Assembly: GCF_030269545.1 (NCBI RefSeq)
Contig: NZ_BSTN01000043.1
Span: 1 to 32,816 of the forward strand
Reading direction: 5' to 3'
Length of the DNA stretch: 32,816 bases
Source: Actinomadura sp. NBRC 104425
GTDB taxonomy: Bacteria; Actinomycetota; Actinomycetes; Streptosporangiales; Streptosporangiaceae
The notes under the pieces were generated by a model, which did not search any database, was not told the DNA's origin, and saw nothing but the letters and a program-made list of their open reading frames with translations. Positions 7,001-12,598 of this stretch are shown one piece after another. Every line of letters begins with the position of its first letter. The first letter of the stretch is position 1. The position numbers were made by a program, and so were the translations under genes.

Positions 7001-8403
7001 CCCCGACCGGTCCGCTGGCGGGCACCGCCAAGGTGGACAGCACCGGAGGCTACGACCGGTACGTCACCCTGGCGCCCGTCCCGCTCACCGACCCGGGCGG
7101 CGGCGCCGGCAAGCTGTTCCTCGTCTTCACCAACCCCGACTCGGACGACGCGCTGTTCGACGTCGACTCGGTCCGGTTCAACGGCAAGGGCATGGCCGAG
7201 GCGATCGGCGTCCAGGTCACCGCGAACACCACGAACGGGCCCGCACCGCTGGACGTCACGTTCACCGCGGCCGCGCCGGACGCCCCGTCCGACGCCGCGT
7301 ACACATGGGACTTCGGCGACGGCACGACCGGGCAGGGCGCGTCGGTGACCCACTCCTACGCCGAGCCCGGCGCGTACACCGCCAAGGTCACGGTGACCGA
7401 CTCCTCCGGCGGCGTGCTCGGCACCGGCACGGCGGACGAGATCACCGTCGCCGAGAAGGTCGAGGGCACGATCAAGGTGACGCCGGGCGGCGCGACCCGC
7501 GACGCGGGCAAGCAGCACACCGCCGTCGCCAAGCTCAAGCCCAGGCGCGGCCTGTCGCCCAAGGACCACGACATCACGATCCAGGTGTTCCGCAAGGCGC
7601 CCGCCGCGCCGCTGCCGGCCGGGCACACCAGCGGCACCCCGTACCAGCTCGCCGAGGAGACGATCACCAAGACCGACGCCAGGGGCAGGGCCGAGCTCGC
7701 CTACACCAGCCCGGTCGGCGCCGACGACATCGTCGTGGCCTGCGCCGGATACCGGAACTCGTGCGTTCAGGACGGCGCCGACGTCCTGGTGGTGAACGGC
7801 CGCACCCCCGCCAACCTGCGCACCGACTACGTCGCCGGCACCGCGAAGGTCACCTGGAGGCCGGTCGCCGAGTCCGACGGGTTCGTGAACCTGTTCGACG
7901 GCAAGACGCTGGGCGGCTGGGACCACGCCGGCTCCGGCTCGTTCACGGTCGCGGACGGCGTGCTGACGCCGCAGGGCGGACGCGGCGCGCTGTGGTACCG
8001 GAACCGGCGGTACCGGGACTTCGCGCTGGAACTGGAGTACGAGCAGGACAGCGTCAGTTCCGACTCCGGCATCTTCCTGCGGATCCCGGACGGCGACTCC
8101 GCGATCGCCGACCCGCAGACCGAGGGGTACCAGGTGTCGATCCTGGACCGGGTCGAGGAGGCCCGCTTCCGCACCGGTTCGATCGACGGGATCGACCCCG
8201 CCGACTTCCTCAACGTCAAGCCGGTCGGCGGCGGCTACAACAAGGTGCGCATCGAGGTCCGCGGCCAGGAGTACAAGATCTACTGGAACGACCAGCTGGT
8301 GAACACCTACACCGGTGACCGCGAACTCGCCGGTCACATCGGGCTGGAGAACAACGGCGGCGGCATCCGCTTCAAGAACATCCGGATCGCCCCGCTCAAG
8401 TAG
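4060..8403 (+). CDS. Secreted ThuA / glucose-sorbosone dehydrogenase / PKD / CBM6 / DUF1080 multidomain protein, 1447 aa
   Basis: GTG 4060 follows AGGGAGG by 5 bases. A signal peptide (about 1-32, ending APARAE) directs export. The domains in order are as follows. Residues about 42-260 are ThuA-like (RVLVFSKTAGERVDSIPAGI; ALNTAADAEPDWDWYG). Residues about 270-715 are a glucose/sorbosone dehydrogenase-type beta-propeller (GLQGVALDPDFADNGWVYFY; HVGGDIGFDSKGNLYLSTGD; DLRGKILRIK; MGERNPFRFDVDP). Residues 718-800 are a PKD repeat (AYAWDFDGDG). Residues about 916-1044 are a CBM6-like carbohydrate-binding module (KQAEHFNDNNGTS to FDVDSVRF). Residues about 1049-1135 are a second PKD (YTWDFGDGTT), followed by an Ig-like region. 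Residues about 1274-1447 are DUF1080 (GFVNLFDGKTLGGWDHAG; SGIFLRIPDG; GHIGLENNGGGIRFKNIRI). The likely role is oxidation and cleavage of extracellular glycosides. The fusion is known in actinomycetes, but the exact substrate is unknown. Confidence 0.9.
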   Translation: MPWVQSRLLLLSVSLMLLLSMLVAVPAPARAETVRSKAAASYRVLVFSKTAGERVDSIPAGITAIRELGEAGGFAVDTTEDSALFTEENLAQYKAVVFLSVTGDVLDDDQQAALQGFVERGGGLVALNTAADAEPDWDWYGATIGARTKSPAPAAQQAQLMVYDPVHPSTKDLPRRVTQNDVFYNYTANVRGDLHVLAGVDEKTYTPGTGAMGYDHPISWCGEVRQGRSWYSGLGTQAATYADGEFRKHLLGGIQTAAGAVASDCGATVWKNFQTTLLTKDVGEPMDLAVLPDGRVLMTSRRGEFRLFDQRTGEVSMAATIDVYTGEEDGLQGVALDPDFADNGWVYFYYSPAGTTPENVLSRAKLVGDKLDLSTEQKILHVPTQRRLCCHVGGDIGFDSKGNLYLSTGDNINPWQSNGYSPIDERPGREDYDDQGHAANTNDLRGKILRIKVNDDGSYSIPEGNLFPPGTDKTKPEIYTMGERNPFRFDVDPKTDWVYMGVVGPDANEDSPTQGPEAFERLNQIRGPANHGWPYCQANKKPYFDYDFATGTTGPPFDCDNLVNDSPNNTGLRELPPMTPPLLWYPNDCATWNEFPQFCPPTPGGRTAMGAPVYRYDENLQSDTKFPAYYDGTPFFYDYSRHRAWDIKLDDNGGLLNINTFLPDMFTSTDGSVNGQPMDMEFGPDGSLYFLDYGGGFFTVGPRVGLYKVDYVKGARSPVIQATATPTSGDVPLTVKFDATGTHDPDGDAIAYAWDFDGDGTTDSDQPVAEHTYTAKGAYQARLLVSDATGKSAVQSFPITAGNNAPTVTIASPVNGGFADFGETIPYKINVTDAEDGQIDCQDVTLQVALGHDQHAHPILEKNGCEGTFALENVEGHGDDANVFTVLRATYTDKGSDGVPSLAGSRQIILQKKRKQAEHFNDNNGTSIISHSGAEGGRRIGAINDGDWLAFDPVDLKNMTSATFRVSSGGAGGTIEIRKDSPTGPLAGTAKVDSTGGYDRYVTLAPVPLTDPGGGAGKLFLVFTNPDSDDALFDVDSVRFNGKGMAEAIGVQVTANTTNGPAPLDVTFTAAAPDAPSDAAYTWDFGDGTTGQGASVTHSYAEPGAYTAKVTVTDSSGGVLGTGTADEITVAEKVEGTIKVTPGGATRDAGKQHTAVAKLKPRRGLSPKDHDITIQVFRKAPAAPLPAGHTSGTPYQLAEETITKTDARGRAELAYTSPVGADDIVVACAGYRNSCVQDGADVLVVNGRTPANLRTDYVAGTAKVTWRPVAESDGFVNLFDGKTLGGWDHAGSGSFTVADGVLTPQGGRGALWYRNRRYRDFALELEYEQDSVSSDSGIFLRIPDGDSAIADPQTEGYQVSILDRVEEARFRTGSIDGIDPADFLNVKPVGGGYNKVRIEVRGQEYKIYWNDQLVNTYTGDRELAGHIGLENNGGGIRFKNIRIAPLK

Positions 8404-8422
8404 CCCGTCCGTCCCCCGTTTC

Positions 8423-8460
8423 GGCGGGGCCGGGTGCCCACCCCCGCACCCGGCCCCGCC
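8423..8460. terminator. Bidirectional terminator hairpin between convergent genes
   Basis: Positions 8423-8436 (GGCGGGGCCGGGTG) pair perfectly with 8447-8460 over a 10-base loop. The 14-bp stem sits between the stop of the large secreted protein (8403) and the stop of the leftward kinase-like gene (8467), so it can serve both. Confidence 0.85.
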
Positions 8461-8466
8461 GCCGTT

Positions 8467-9573
8467 TCACGGGGCGCGCAGGCGGGGCCAGCCGCCGGCG
8501 GCCGCGCGCACGGCCCGCGCCGCGTCCGCCGCCGACCGGTCATCGGTGCCGACGCGGACGGCGCCGTCCGATGCGTCCGCGGCCTCGGCGGCGGCCCGCC
8601 GGGCGATCTTCAAAAGCTCTTCCTCGGGCAGCCCGCGCAGCTCGTCGCCCGGGATGACCGGTCCGTCGCCGCGCCCGCGCATGAGGACGCGCTCGGCCAG
8701 CCGGTCCGGCCCGGCGTCGAGGCGGCACACCGTCAGCGCGGACGCCGCGAAGAGCCCGGTGTAGCCGTCGGGGTGTCCGGTCTCTCCGGAAACGATCAGG
8801 CATTGCGCTCCGGCCGGGCGGAACACCGCGTCCAGGGCCGCCAGGTTGGCCGCCTTGAGGGCATGGCCGTCGTCGGCCGACCGCAGGAAGCCGATCTGCC
8901 GCGCGTCCACGTACGCGGCCGTGACGCCGTCGCCGATGACCTGCCGGAACACCTCGTATCCGACCGTGGACTTGCCGACGCCCACCGGCCCGCACAGCCA
9001 CAGCGTCGGCGTCGTGATCGCGGCACCGGCCGGCGCGGCGGGCGGCGCGGTCGGCGGCGGCGCGGCGGCGGGCCATGGGCCGATCCGCTCCCGCACCGTG
9101 CGGGCGACCTCGGGCACCGTCAGCCCGTCGGTGTCGACGCACAGGTCGGCGAAGCCGGTGCGGTCGAGGGCGTCGGCCGCGGCGACGGCCCGGTCCACCA
9201 GTTCGGGGCGCCATCCCCGGCCGACGAACCGGCGGCGCAGCTCGTCCGCGTGCACGCGCAGGCGGCACAGGGTCACGTCCGCGCCCGGCATCGCATCGGC
9301 GTACGCCCGAGCCTGCCCGGCGGTGTCGACGACCCCGGAGAGGATCAGGCACGCGACCCCGGCCGCCCGGTAGTTCGGCCAGACCGCCCCCAGCGCGGCG
9401 ATCCTCACGCGGTGCTCGTCGTCGACGGGGTGGCACAGACCTATCTGGTCGAGGTCGATGAACGCCGCCCGGACACCGGCGCGGGAGAGCTGGGAGAAGA
9501 TCTCGAATGCCGCACTCGACTTGCCGACACCGGGAGGACCGCACAACCACAACACCGAGACGCCGCTGCTCAC
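8467..9573 (-). CDS. Tandem P-loop kinase-like (AAA/AAK-type) protein, 368 aa
   Basis: The protein holds two copies of one roughly 170-residue P-loop domain. Copy 1 has the Walker A motif GPPGVGKSSAAFEIF near residue 10 and FIDLDQIGLCHP after it. Copy 2 has LWLCGPVGVGKSTVGYEVFR near residue 190 and YVDARQIGFL. Both end in an arginine-rich lid-like part (RLRVHADELRRRFVGRGW; RLDAGPDRLAERVLMRGRGD). The fold resembles small-molecule kinases such as gluconate or adenylyl-sulfate kinase, but the substrate is unknown. The start is GTG 9571-9573, just before SVLWLCG. There is no ribosome site, but TAGTGT lies 7 bases upstream as a possible -10, which suggests a leaderless mRNA. The frame stays open upstream without a plausible protein. 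The product is cytoplasmic. Confidence 0.75.
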   Translation of the reverse strand: MSSGVSVLWLCGPPGVGKSSAAFEIFSQLSRAGVRAAFIDLDQIGLCHPVDDEHRVRIAALGAVWPNYRAAGVACLILSGVVDTAGQARAYADAMPGADVTLCRLRVHADELRRRFVGRGWRPELVDRAVAAADALDRTGFADLCVDTDGLTVPEVARTVRERIGPWPAAAPPPTAPPAAPAGAAITTPTLWLCGPVGVGKSTVGYEVFRQVIGDGVTAAYVDARQIGFLRSADDGHALKAANLAALDAVFRPAGAQCLIVSGETGHPDGYTGLFAASALTVCRLDAGPDRLAERVLMRGRGDGPVIPGDELRGLPEEELLKIARRAAAEAADASDGAVRVGTDDRSAADAARAVRAAAGGWPRLRAP

Positions 9574-10116
9574 CGCCGCGACACTAACGACCCGCCTACA
9601 CCACCCGCCACCGGATAAACGCCCAGGGGCGTCTCGGGTGAGGCGGTGGGCGCCGCGGGCGCGTCGGCGGGCCCGGCGAAGCGGACGGCTCGACGGGACG
9701 GTCAGCAACCAGCACCACCGGCGCAGTTCATGGGCCGCGCAGCCCGTCCAGCAGCGCACCCCCGTATGCGGCTGGAGGAGGGAGCACCTCCCCCTGGGGC
9801 TGGGCCATGTCCGGCGGATCTCGGCAGCCGGGTCGCCCGCCGCCTGTGCGGCTCCGTGGCACGCCGCCACCCGAGCCAGACGTGATCCCACCGGTCGATG
9901 CGCAGGCGGTGACGGGAGGAGCCGACGGCATCAGAAGATTCACCGACGGCGGCACGGGACGGCGCCATCGTGCTCCGCTCCTGGGCCATCAGGCGCGTCG
10001 GCCCTGCTCCCGGCGGGCGCGCTGGAAGTGGCGATGGACCTCGTCCCAAGGGGGCTTCGAGCGGTGATGCCGCAGGGGCTCACGACGGCGGTCCGGCGGG
10101 CCTGAAGGCGGCCGAA
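9574..10116. other. Gene-free stretch
   Basis: Several frames are open in both directions because of the GC bias. None has a ribosome site, a coherent composition or a recognisable motif. A weak 5-bp hairpin (GGAGG/CCTCC around 9778-9792) is the only structure seen. The stretch separates the kinase-like gene from the small secreted protein family. Confidence 0.4.
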
Positions 10117-10166
10117 ATGACATAGCAAACCTTGGGATTAAGTTGCACTTTTAACCATCTACCCGA
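10117..10166 (+). promoter_or_regulatory. Conserved promoter module, copy 1
   Basis: This segment starts ATGACATAGCAAACCTTGGG. It aligns with 11242-11290 at about 41 of 49 positions, with one indel. Both copies lie about 120-130 bases before the start codon of a small secreted protein gene. Inside it AACCTT (10128-10133) and TTTAAC (10150-10155) are separated by 16 bases, and copy 2 keeps the same spacing. An AAC-containing -35 box suggests an ECF-type sigma factor promoter, but this is inference. It lies in a clear local dip in GC content. Confidence 0.6.
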
Positions 10167-10237
10167 CATGCCGGGCGTCATAGGTTGAAATTTGAAAGGA
10201 CGTTGTGCATCCGCACAGCGGACGGGGGTGACAGCAC

Positions 10238-10621
10238 ATGGCAAGGAAGATCACGCGGCTCGCCGTCGTGGGCGTCGCGGCCGGGTCCATGGCACTGGGC
10301 GTCCCGACGGTGGCGATGGCCTCCACCGCCTCGGTGTCGAAGCACAGCGTCGCGGCGCACTCCGTCAGCGTGAACGACGGCTGGCGCCACGATGGGCATG
10401 GGTTCGGCCACCACCGCTTCGGGTTCGGCCACCGCGACTTCGGGTTCGGCCACCGCGACTTCGGGTTCGGGCACCACCGCTTCGGATTCGACCACCGCGA
10501 CTTCGGGTTCGGGCACGGGCGCTTCGGCTTCCACGACGGCGGAGCGTTCTTCAAGAAGTCGTTCACGTTCGCAGGCCCCGGCGGCGCGTTTTCCAGCACC
10601 GTGGTGACCGGAGCCAGGTGA
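10238..10621 (+). CDS. Small secreted Phe-Gly-His heptad-repeat protein, 127 aa
   Basis: ATG 10238 lies 9 bases after GACGGGGG. Residues 1-29 are a signal peptide (MARKITRLAVVGVAAGSMAL, cleavage near AMA-S). After a Ser/Val/Ala linker come six consecutive seven-residue repeats (FGHHRFG, FGHRDFG, FGHRDFG, FGHHRFG, FDHRDFG, FGHGRFG) encoded by 21-bp repeats. The C-terminal tail (FFKKSFTFAGPGGAFSSTVV) is related to the tail of the next gene's product. The mature protein is rich in His, Phe and Gly and should be exported. Metal binding or self-assembly is plausible from the composition but not shown. It belongs to a local three-member family with the genes at 10808 and 11371. No known domain is recognised. 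Confidence 0.8.
   Translation: MARKITRLAVVGVAAGSMALGVPTVAMASTASVSKHSVAAHSVSVNDGWRHDGHGFGHHRFGFGHRDFGFGHRDFGFGHHRFGFDHRDFGFGHGRFGFHDGGAFFKKSFTFAGPGGAFSSTVVTGAR
10403..10528 (+). repeat. Six in-frame 21-bp tandem repeats
   Basis: The units begin at 10403, 10424, 10445, 10466, 10487 and 10508. Units 2 and 3 are identical (TTCGGCCACCGCGACTTCGG plus a final G), and the others differ by a few bases. They encode the Phe-Gly-His heptads. The near identity at DNA level indicates recent expansion and a likely length polymorphism. Confidence 0.92.
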
Positions 10622-10807
10622 CACCACGCTGATACCGCGGCAGGACGTGAGCAAAGCTCGGCGAACGCCAAGCACAGCCAAATACCAGGAAAAGGATCGC
10701 CGTCGGACCCGGCGGCCGATCACATCGACTTCTGAGTATTCGGCCCACCATAGATACTCCTCATGCACCCGCCGTGCATCGCGCGGCGGGCGGGGGGCGA
10801 CATACAC

Positions 10808-11161
10808 ATGACGACGAGAATCCGGCGCATTGCCATCATGGGCGTCGCGGCGCCGGTCGTGGCTCTGGGAGCCCCGACGATGGCACTCGCCGCACCCGTC
10901 TCGGCGACTCATCACAGCGCCGGTGTGCAGGTCTCCGACCCGCACGACGGGTACAGGCATCACAGGTTCAACCACCATCGCCACTTCTTCGACCACCATC
11001 GCCACTTCTTCAAGCACCACCGCCACTTCATCCATCACCGCCACCACGTCCGGTTCGGCCACGGCGGCTTCGGACACGGTTACAGCGGGGTGTTGTTGAC
11101 GAAGTCCGCGACGATCGCGGGCACCGGTGGCGCGTTCACCGTCAGCAGTGCCGCGAGGTAG
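10808..11161 (+). CDS. Small secreted His-rich heptad-repeat protein, 117 aa
   Basis: ATG 10808 is preceded by GGCGGGGGGCGA, the same leader motif as in the gene before it. The signal peptide (MTTRIRRIAIMGVAAPVVAL, ending MALAAP) is homologous to that of its two neighbours. The mature part holds a His-rich heptad block (FNHHRHF, FDHHRHF, FKHHRHF, IHHRHHV), then a Gly/His stretch (RFGHGGFGHGYSG). The tail LLTKSATIAGTGGAFTVSSA matches the tail of the Phe-Gly-His protein. About a quarter of the mature residues are histidine, so binding of transition metals or acid-dependent behaviour is likely on composition alone. The in-frame upstream ATG at 10763 is rejected because it would spoil the signal peptide. 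Confidence 0.8.
   Translation: MTTRIRRIAIMGVAAPVVALGAPTMALAAPVSATHHSAGVQVSDPHDGYRHHRFNHHRHFFDHHRHFFKHHRHFIHHRHHVRFGHGGFGHGYSGVLLTKSATIAGTGGAFTVSSAAR
10967..11050 (+). repeat. 21-bp tandem repeats encoding HHRHF heptads
   Basis: Three clear 21-bp units (10967, 10988, 11009) encode F-N/D/K-HHRHF. A fourth, diverged unit (11030-11050) encodes IHHRHHV. The period equals that of the repeats in the upstream gene, but the encoded heptad differs. Confidence 0.85.
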
Positions 11162-11181
11162 CACCGGCACCGCCGACATAT

Positions 11182-11226
11182 CGAGGACCCGGCCGGCATG
11201 CGCCGTCCGGGTCCTCGGCATGCCGG
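11182..11226 (+). terminator. Two overlapping, mutually exclusive hairpins
   Basis: CGAGGACCCGG (11182-11192) pairs perfectly with 11207-11217. CCGGCATGC (11193-11201) pairs perfectly with 11218-11226. The two stems interlock, so both cannot form fully at once. The first is a good terminator for the His-rich gene that stops at 11161. The second ends 16 bases before the conserved promoter module of the next gene. Confidence 0.65.
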
Positions 11227-11241
11227 TCACCGGAACCCCAG

Positions 11242-11290
11242 ATGACATAGCGAACCTTGGGGGCGAGTTGCACTTCTATCCACCTACCGA
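11242..11290 (+). promoter_or_regulatory. Conserved promoter module, copy 2
   Basis: This segment starts ATGACATAGCGAACCTTGGG and is the second copy of the module at 10117-10166. It keeps AACCTT (11253-11258), 16 bases, then TCTATC (11275-11280). It lies 81 bases before the ATG of the Trp/Gly-rich protein gene. Conservation of the non-coding block while the encoded bodies differ completely points to a functional promoter. Confidence 0.6.
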
Positions 11291-11370
11291 GCAGATCCGG
11301 CGAATATGGTCGGAAGTGGAACCAAACAGTCAGAGCTGTGTACAGCGCACAGCGACGGGGGGAACAGAAA

Positions 11371-11637
11371 ATGACGAAGAAGGTTCAGCGATTCGCCGTC
11401 GCCGGGCTGGCGGCCGGTGCTCTGGCTGTGGGCGCTCCGGCAGCGGCCATGGCGAGCACCGCTGACACCGCGGCGCCGCAGCACTCCACCGTGAGCGCCC
11501 AGTCCACCAGCACCACGGGCCACGCGTCCACCGCCCAGTCGACCAGCACCACCGGCGGCTGGGGCTGGGGTTGGGGCCCCTGGGACGGCTGGGGCTGGGG
11601 CGGCTGGGGCTGGGGTGGTGGCTGGGGCTGGTGGTAA
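11371..11637 (+). CDS. Small secreted protein with Trp/Gly-rich tail, 88 aa
   Basis: ATG 11371 follows GACGGGGGGAACAGAAA, the same leader motif as in the two upstream genes. The signal peptide (MTKKVQRFAVAGLAAGALAV, ending AAAMAS) is homologous to theirs. A Ser/Thr/Gln linker (QHSTVSAQSTSTTGH, with AQSTSTTG repeated) leads to a final stretch of 27 residues. Eleven of these are tryptophan, nearly all the rest are glycine, and the protein ends GGGWGWW. Such a tail is exceptional: it is likely aggregation-prone, interface-active or membrane-seeking, but no function is known to me. The AG-GGAF tail found in the two neighbours is absent. An earlier in-frame ATG at 11257 lies in the promoter region and is rejected. 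Confidence 0.78.
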   Translation: MTKKVQRFAVAGLAAGALAVGAPAAAMASTADTAAPQHSTVSAQSTSTTGHASTAQSTSTTGGWGWGWGPWDGWGWGGWGWGGGWGWW

Positions 11638-11685
11638 GCCCGCCACACCCTGTTCAGTCAGCCGTTAGCAGCTGAGCAGCCAAGC

Positions 11686-11723
11686 CGAGGGCCCGGCCGG
11701 TGATCACACCGGCTGGACCCTCG
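11686..11723 (+). terminator. Terminator hairpin after the Trp/Gly gene
   Basis: Positions 11686-11702 (CGAGGGCCCGGCCGGTG) pair with 11707-11723 over a 4-base loop (ATCA). The 17-position stem has one C-A mismatch and one G-T pair. It lies 48 bases after the stop codon. Confidence 0.75.
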
Positions 11724-12027
11724 CTCCCTGTGCGGGCCGACGCTCCCCGCACAACCTCTCCGTCACAGCGACACACCGCCCCACACCCCTCGAACCGCTC
11801 TTCCCTTGCCGAATCGCCCCCCAGACGAAGCAGACAGCAGCTCCGATCAACACACGTCATGCGCAGGCAAGAACCCCCCGCTAAGCACGCCCACCATTCC
11901 CCCTCGCCGACTCCCATCCCAACGGGATACGGCAGCGCACCGCCTCACATGCCTCAAGCCTCAACCCGCTCCGTCAGGCGTCGTCCCAGCGCAGATATCG
12001 ATCGACCTCGAAGGAGACATCGGCGTC

Positions 12028-12061
12028 GGCCGACACGGCATACGCGATCAAGAACTCCCAG
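12028..12061 (+). repeat. 34-bp diverged direct repeat, copy 1
   Basis: It matches 12209-12242 at 29 of 34 positions and lies 181 bp from it in the same orientation. It may mark a duplicated, decayed coding segment. Confidence 0.5.
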
Positions 12062-12208
12062 CCACGCGTCCACCGCCCGTGAAGGAACCCCACCCCCAAC
12101 AGGAAGTGACGGCGTACTGCCCCCTCAAGCCACACCTTCTCCCCCCACTCAAGCGAACGCCCGCCCTGCTCACTGCGGGTACCGGCCGATCATGAAGCAG
12201 CCACCGGC

Positions 12209-12242
12209 GGCCAACACGGCATGCGCGCGCAGGAACTCCCAG
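12209..12242 (+). repeat. 34-bp diverged direct repeat, copy 2
   Basis: This is the partner of 12028-12061. A terminator-like hairpin (12261-12296) starts 19 bases after it. Confidence 0.5.
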
Positions 12243-12598
12243 CAGAGTTGCGCGTTCACCGCTCGATCACCCGCACCGCACCGCGGGTGCACGAGCGCAG
12301 CGCTCAGTCAGCGCCTTAGCATGCAGCTGCGCGATCAACGGGGCTCCGCGAGCCGATCAGTCATGCAAAACCTTGAATAGGTGCACAGCGGCGAGCATGC
12401 GCCTTGGCGCACCCGTCGTGAACGGGCCGGCAGCATCCAGCGTCCGGCGGAAGCGCGCCGACCTGCCGCCGTCCCGCATCCTGCGGGCTCCAGGACGGCA
12501 CGTGGCAGCGACATGGACGTCACGGCCTTTCCCATCGGTGTCACGGCCGACCGGAAAATGGCTGGCGGAGCGGAACAGCGCTCGATTACGGTCGCCGC

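Larger units (their letters stand above)
11724..12598. other. Gene-poor stretch with diverged repeats and a hairpin
   Basis: No frame in 875 bases has a ribosome site plus coherent coding signal. The open frames are Pro/Ser/Arg-rich by composition. Two 34-base segments, 12028-12061 and 12209-12242, agree at 29 positions (GGCC-ACACGGCAT-CGCG--CA-GAACTCCCAG). In one frame both read like RHGIRDQELPA / QHGMRAQELPA, so they may be relics of a duplicated gene. A hairpin with stems GCTCG (12261-12265) and CACCCGC (12268-12274), pairing with 12283-12289 and 12292-12296, follows the second copy. The segment probably contains decayed genes. Confidence 0.45.

Noticed and set aside
4081..8337. A 1418-codon open frame on the minus strand opposite the large secreted protein
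   Set aside because: It is the GC-driven shadow of the plus-strand gene: Val/Gly/Arg-rich without domains, while the plus strand gives six recognisable domains.
10403..11050. CRISPR-like arrays at the two 21-bp repeat blocks
   Set aside because: The repeats are contiguous without spacers, in frame inside secreted-protein genes, and no cas gene is present.
11182..11226. An H-type pseudoknot or riboswitch
   Set aside because: The loops crossing the 9- and 11-bp stems would have zero bases, so a full pseudoknot is sterically impossible. No known riboswitch sequence is seen.
11700..12380. A 226-codon plus-strand open frame in the gene-poor segment
   Set aside because: Pro/Ser/Arg/Thr-rich composition from biased bases. 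It has no ribosome site, and it starts inside a terminator hairpin.
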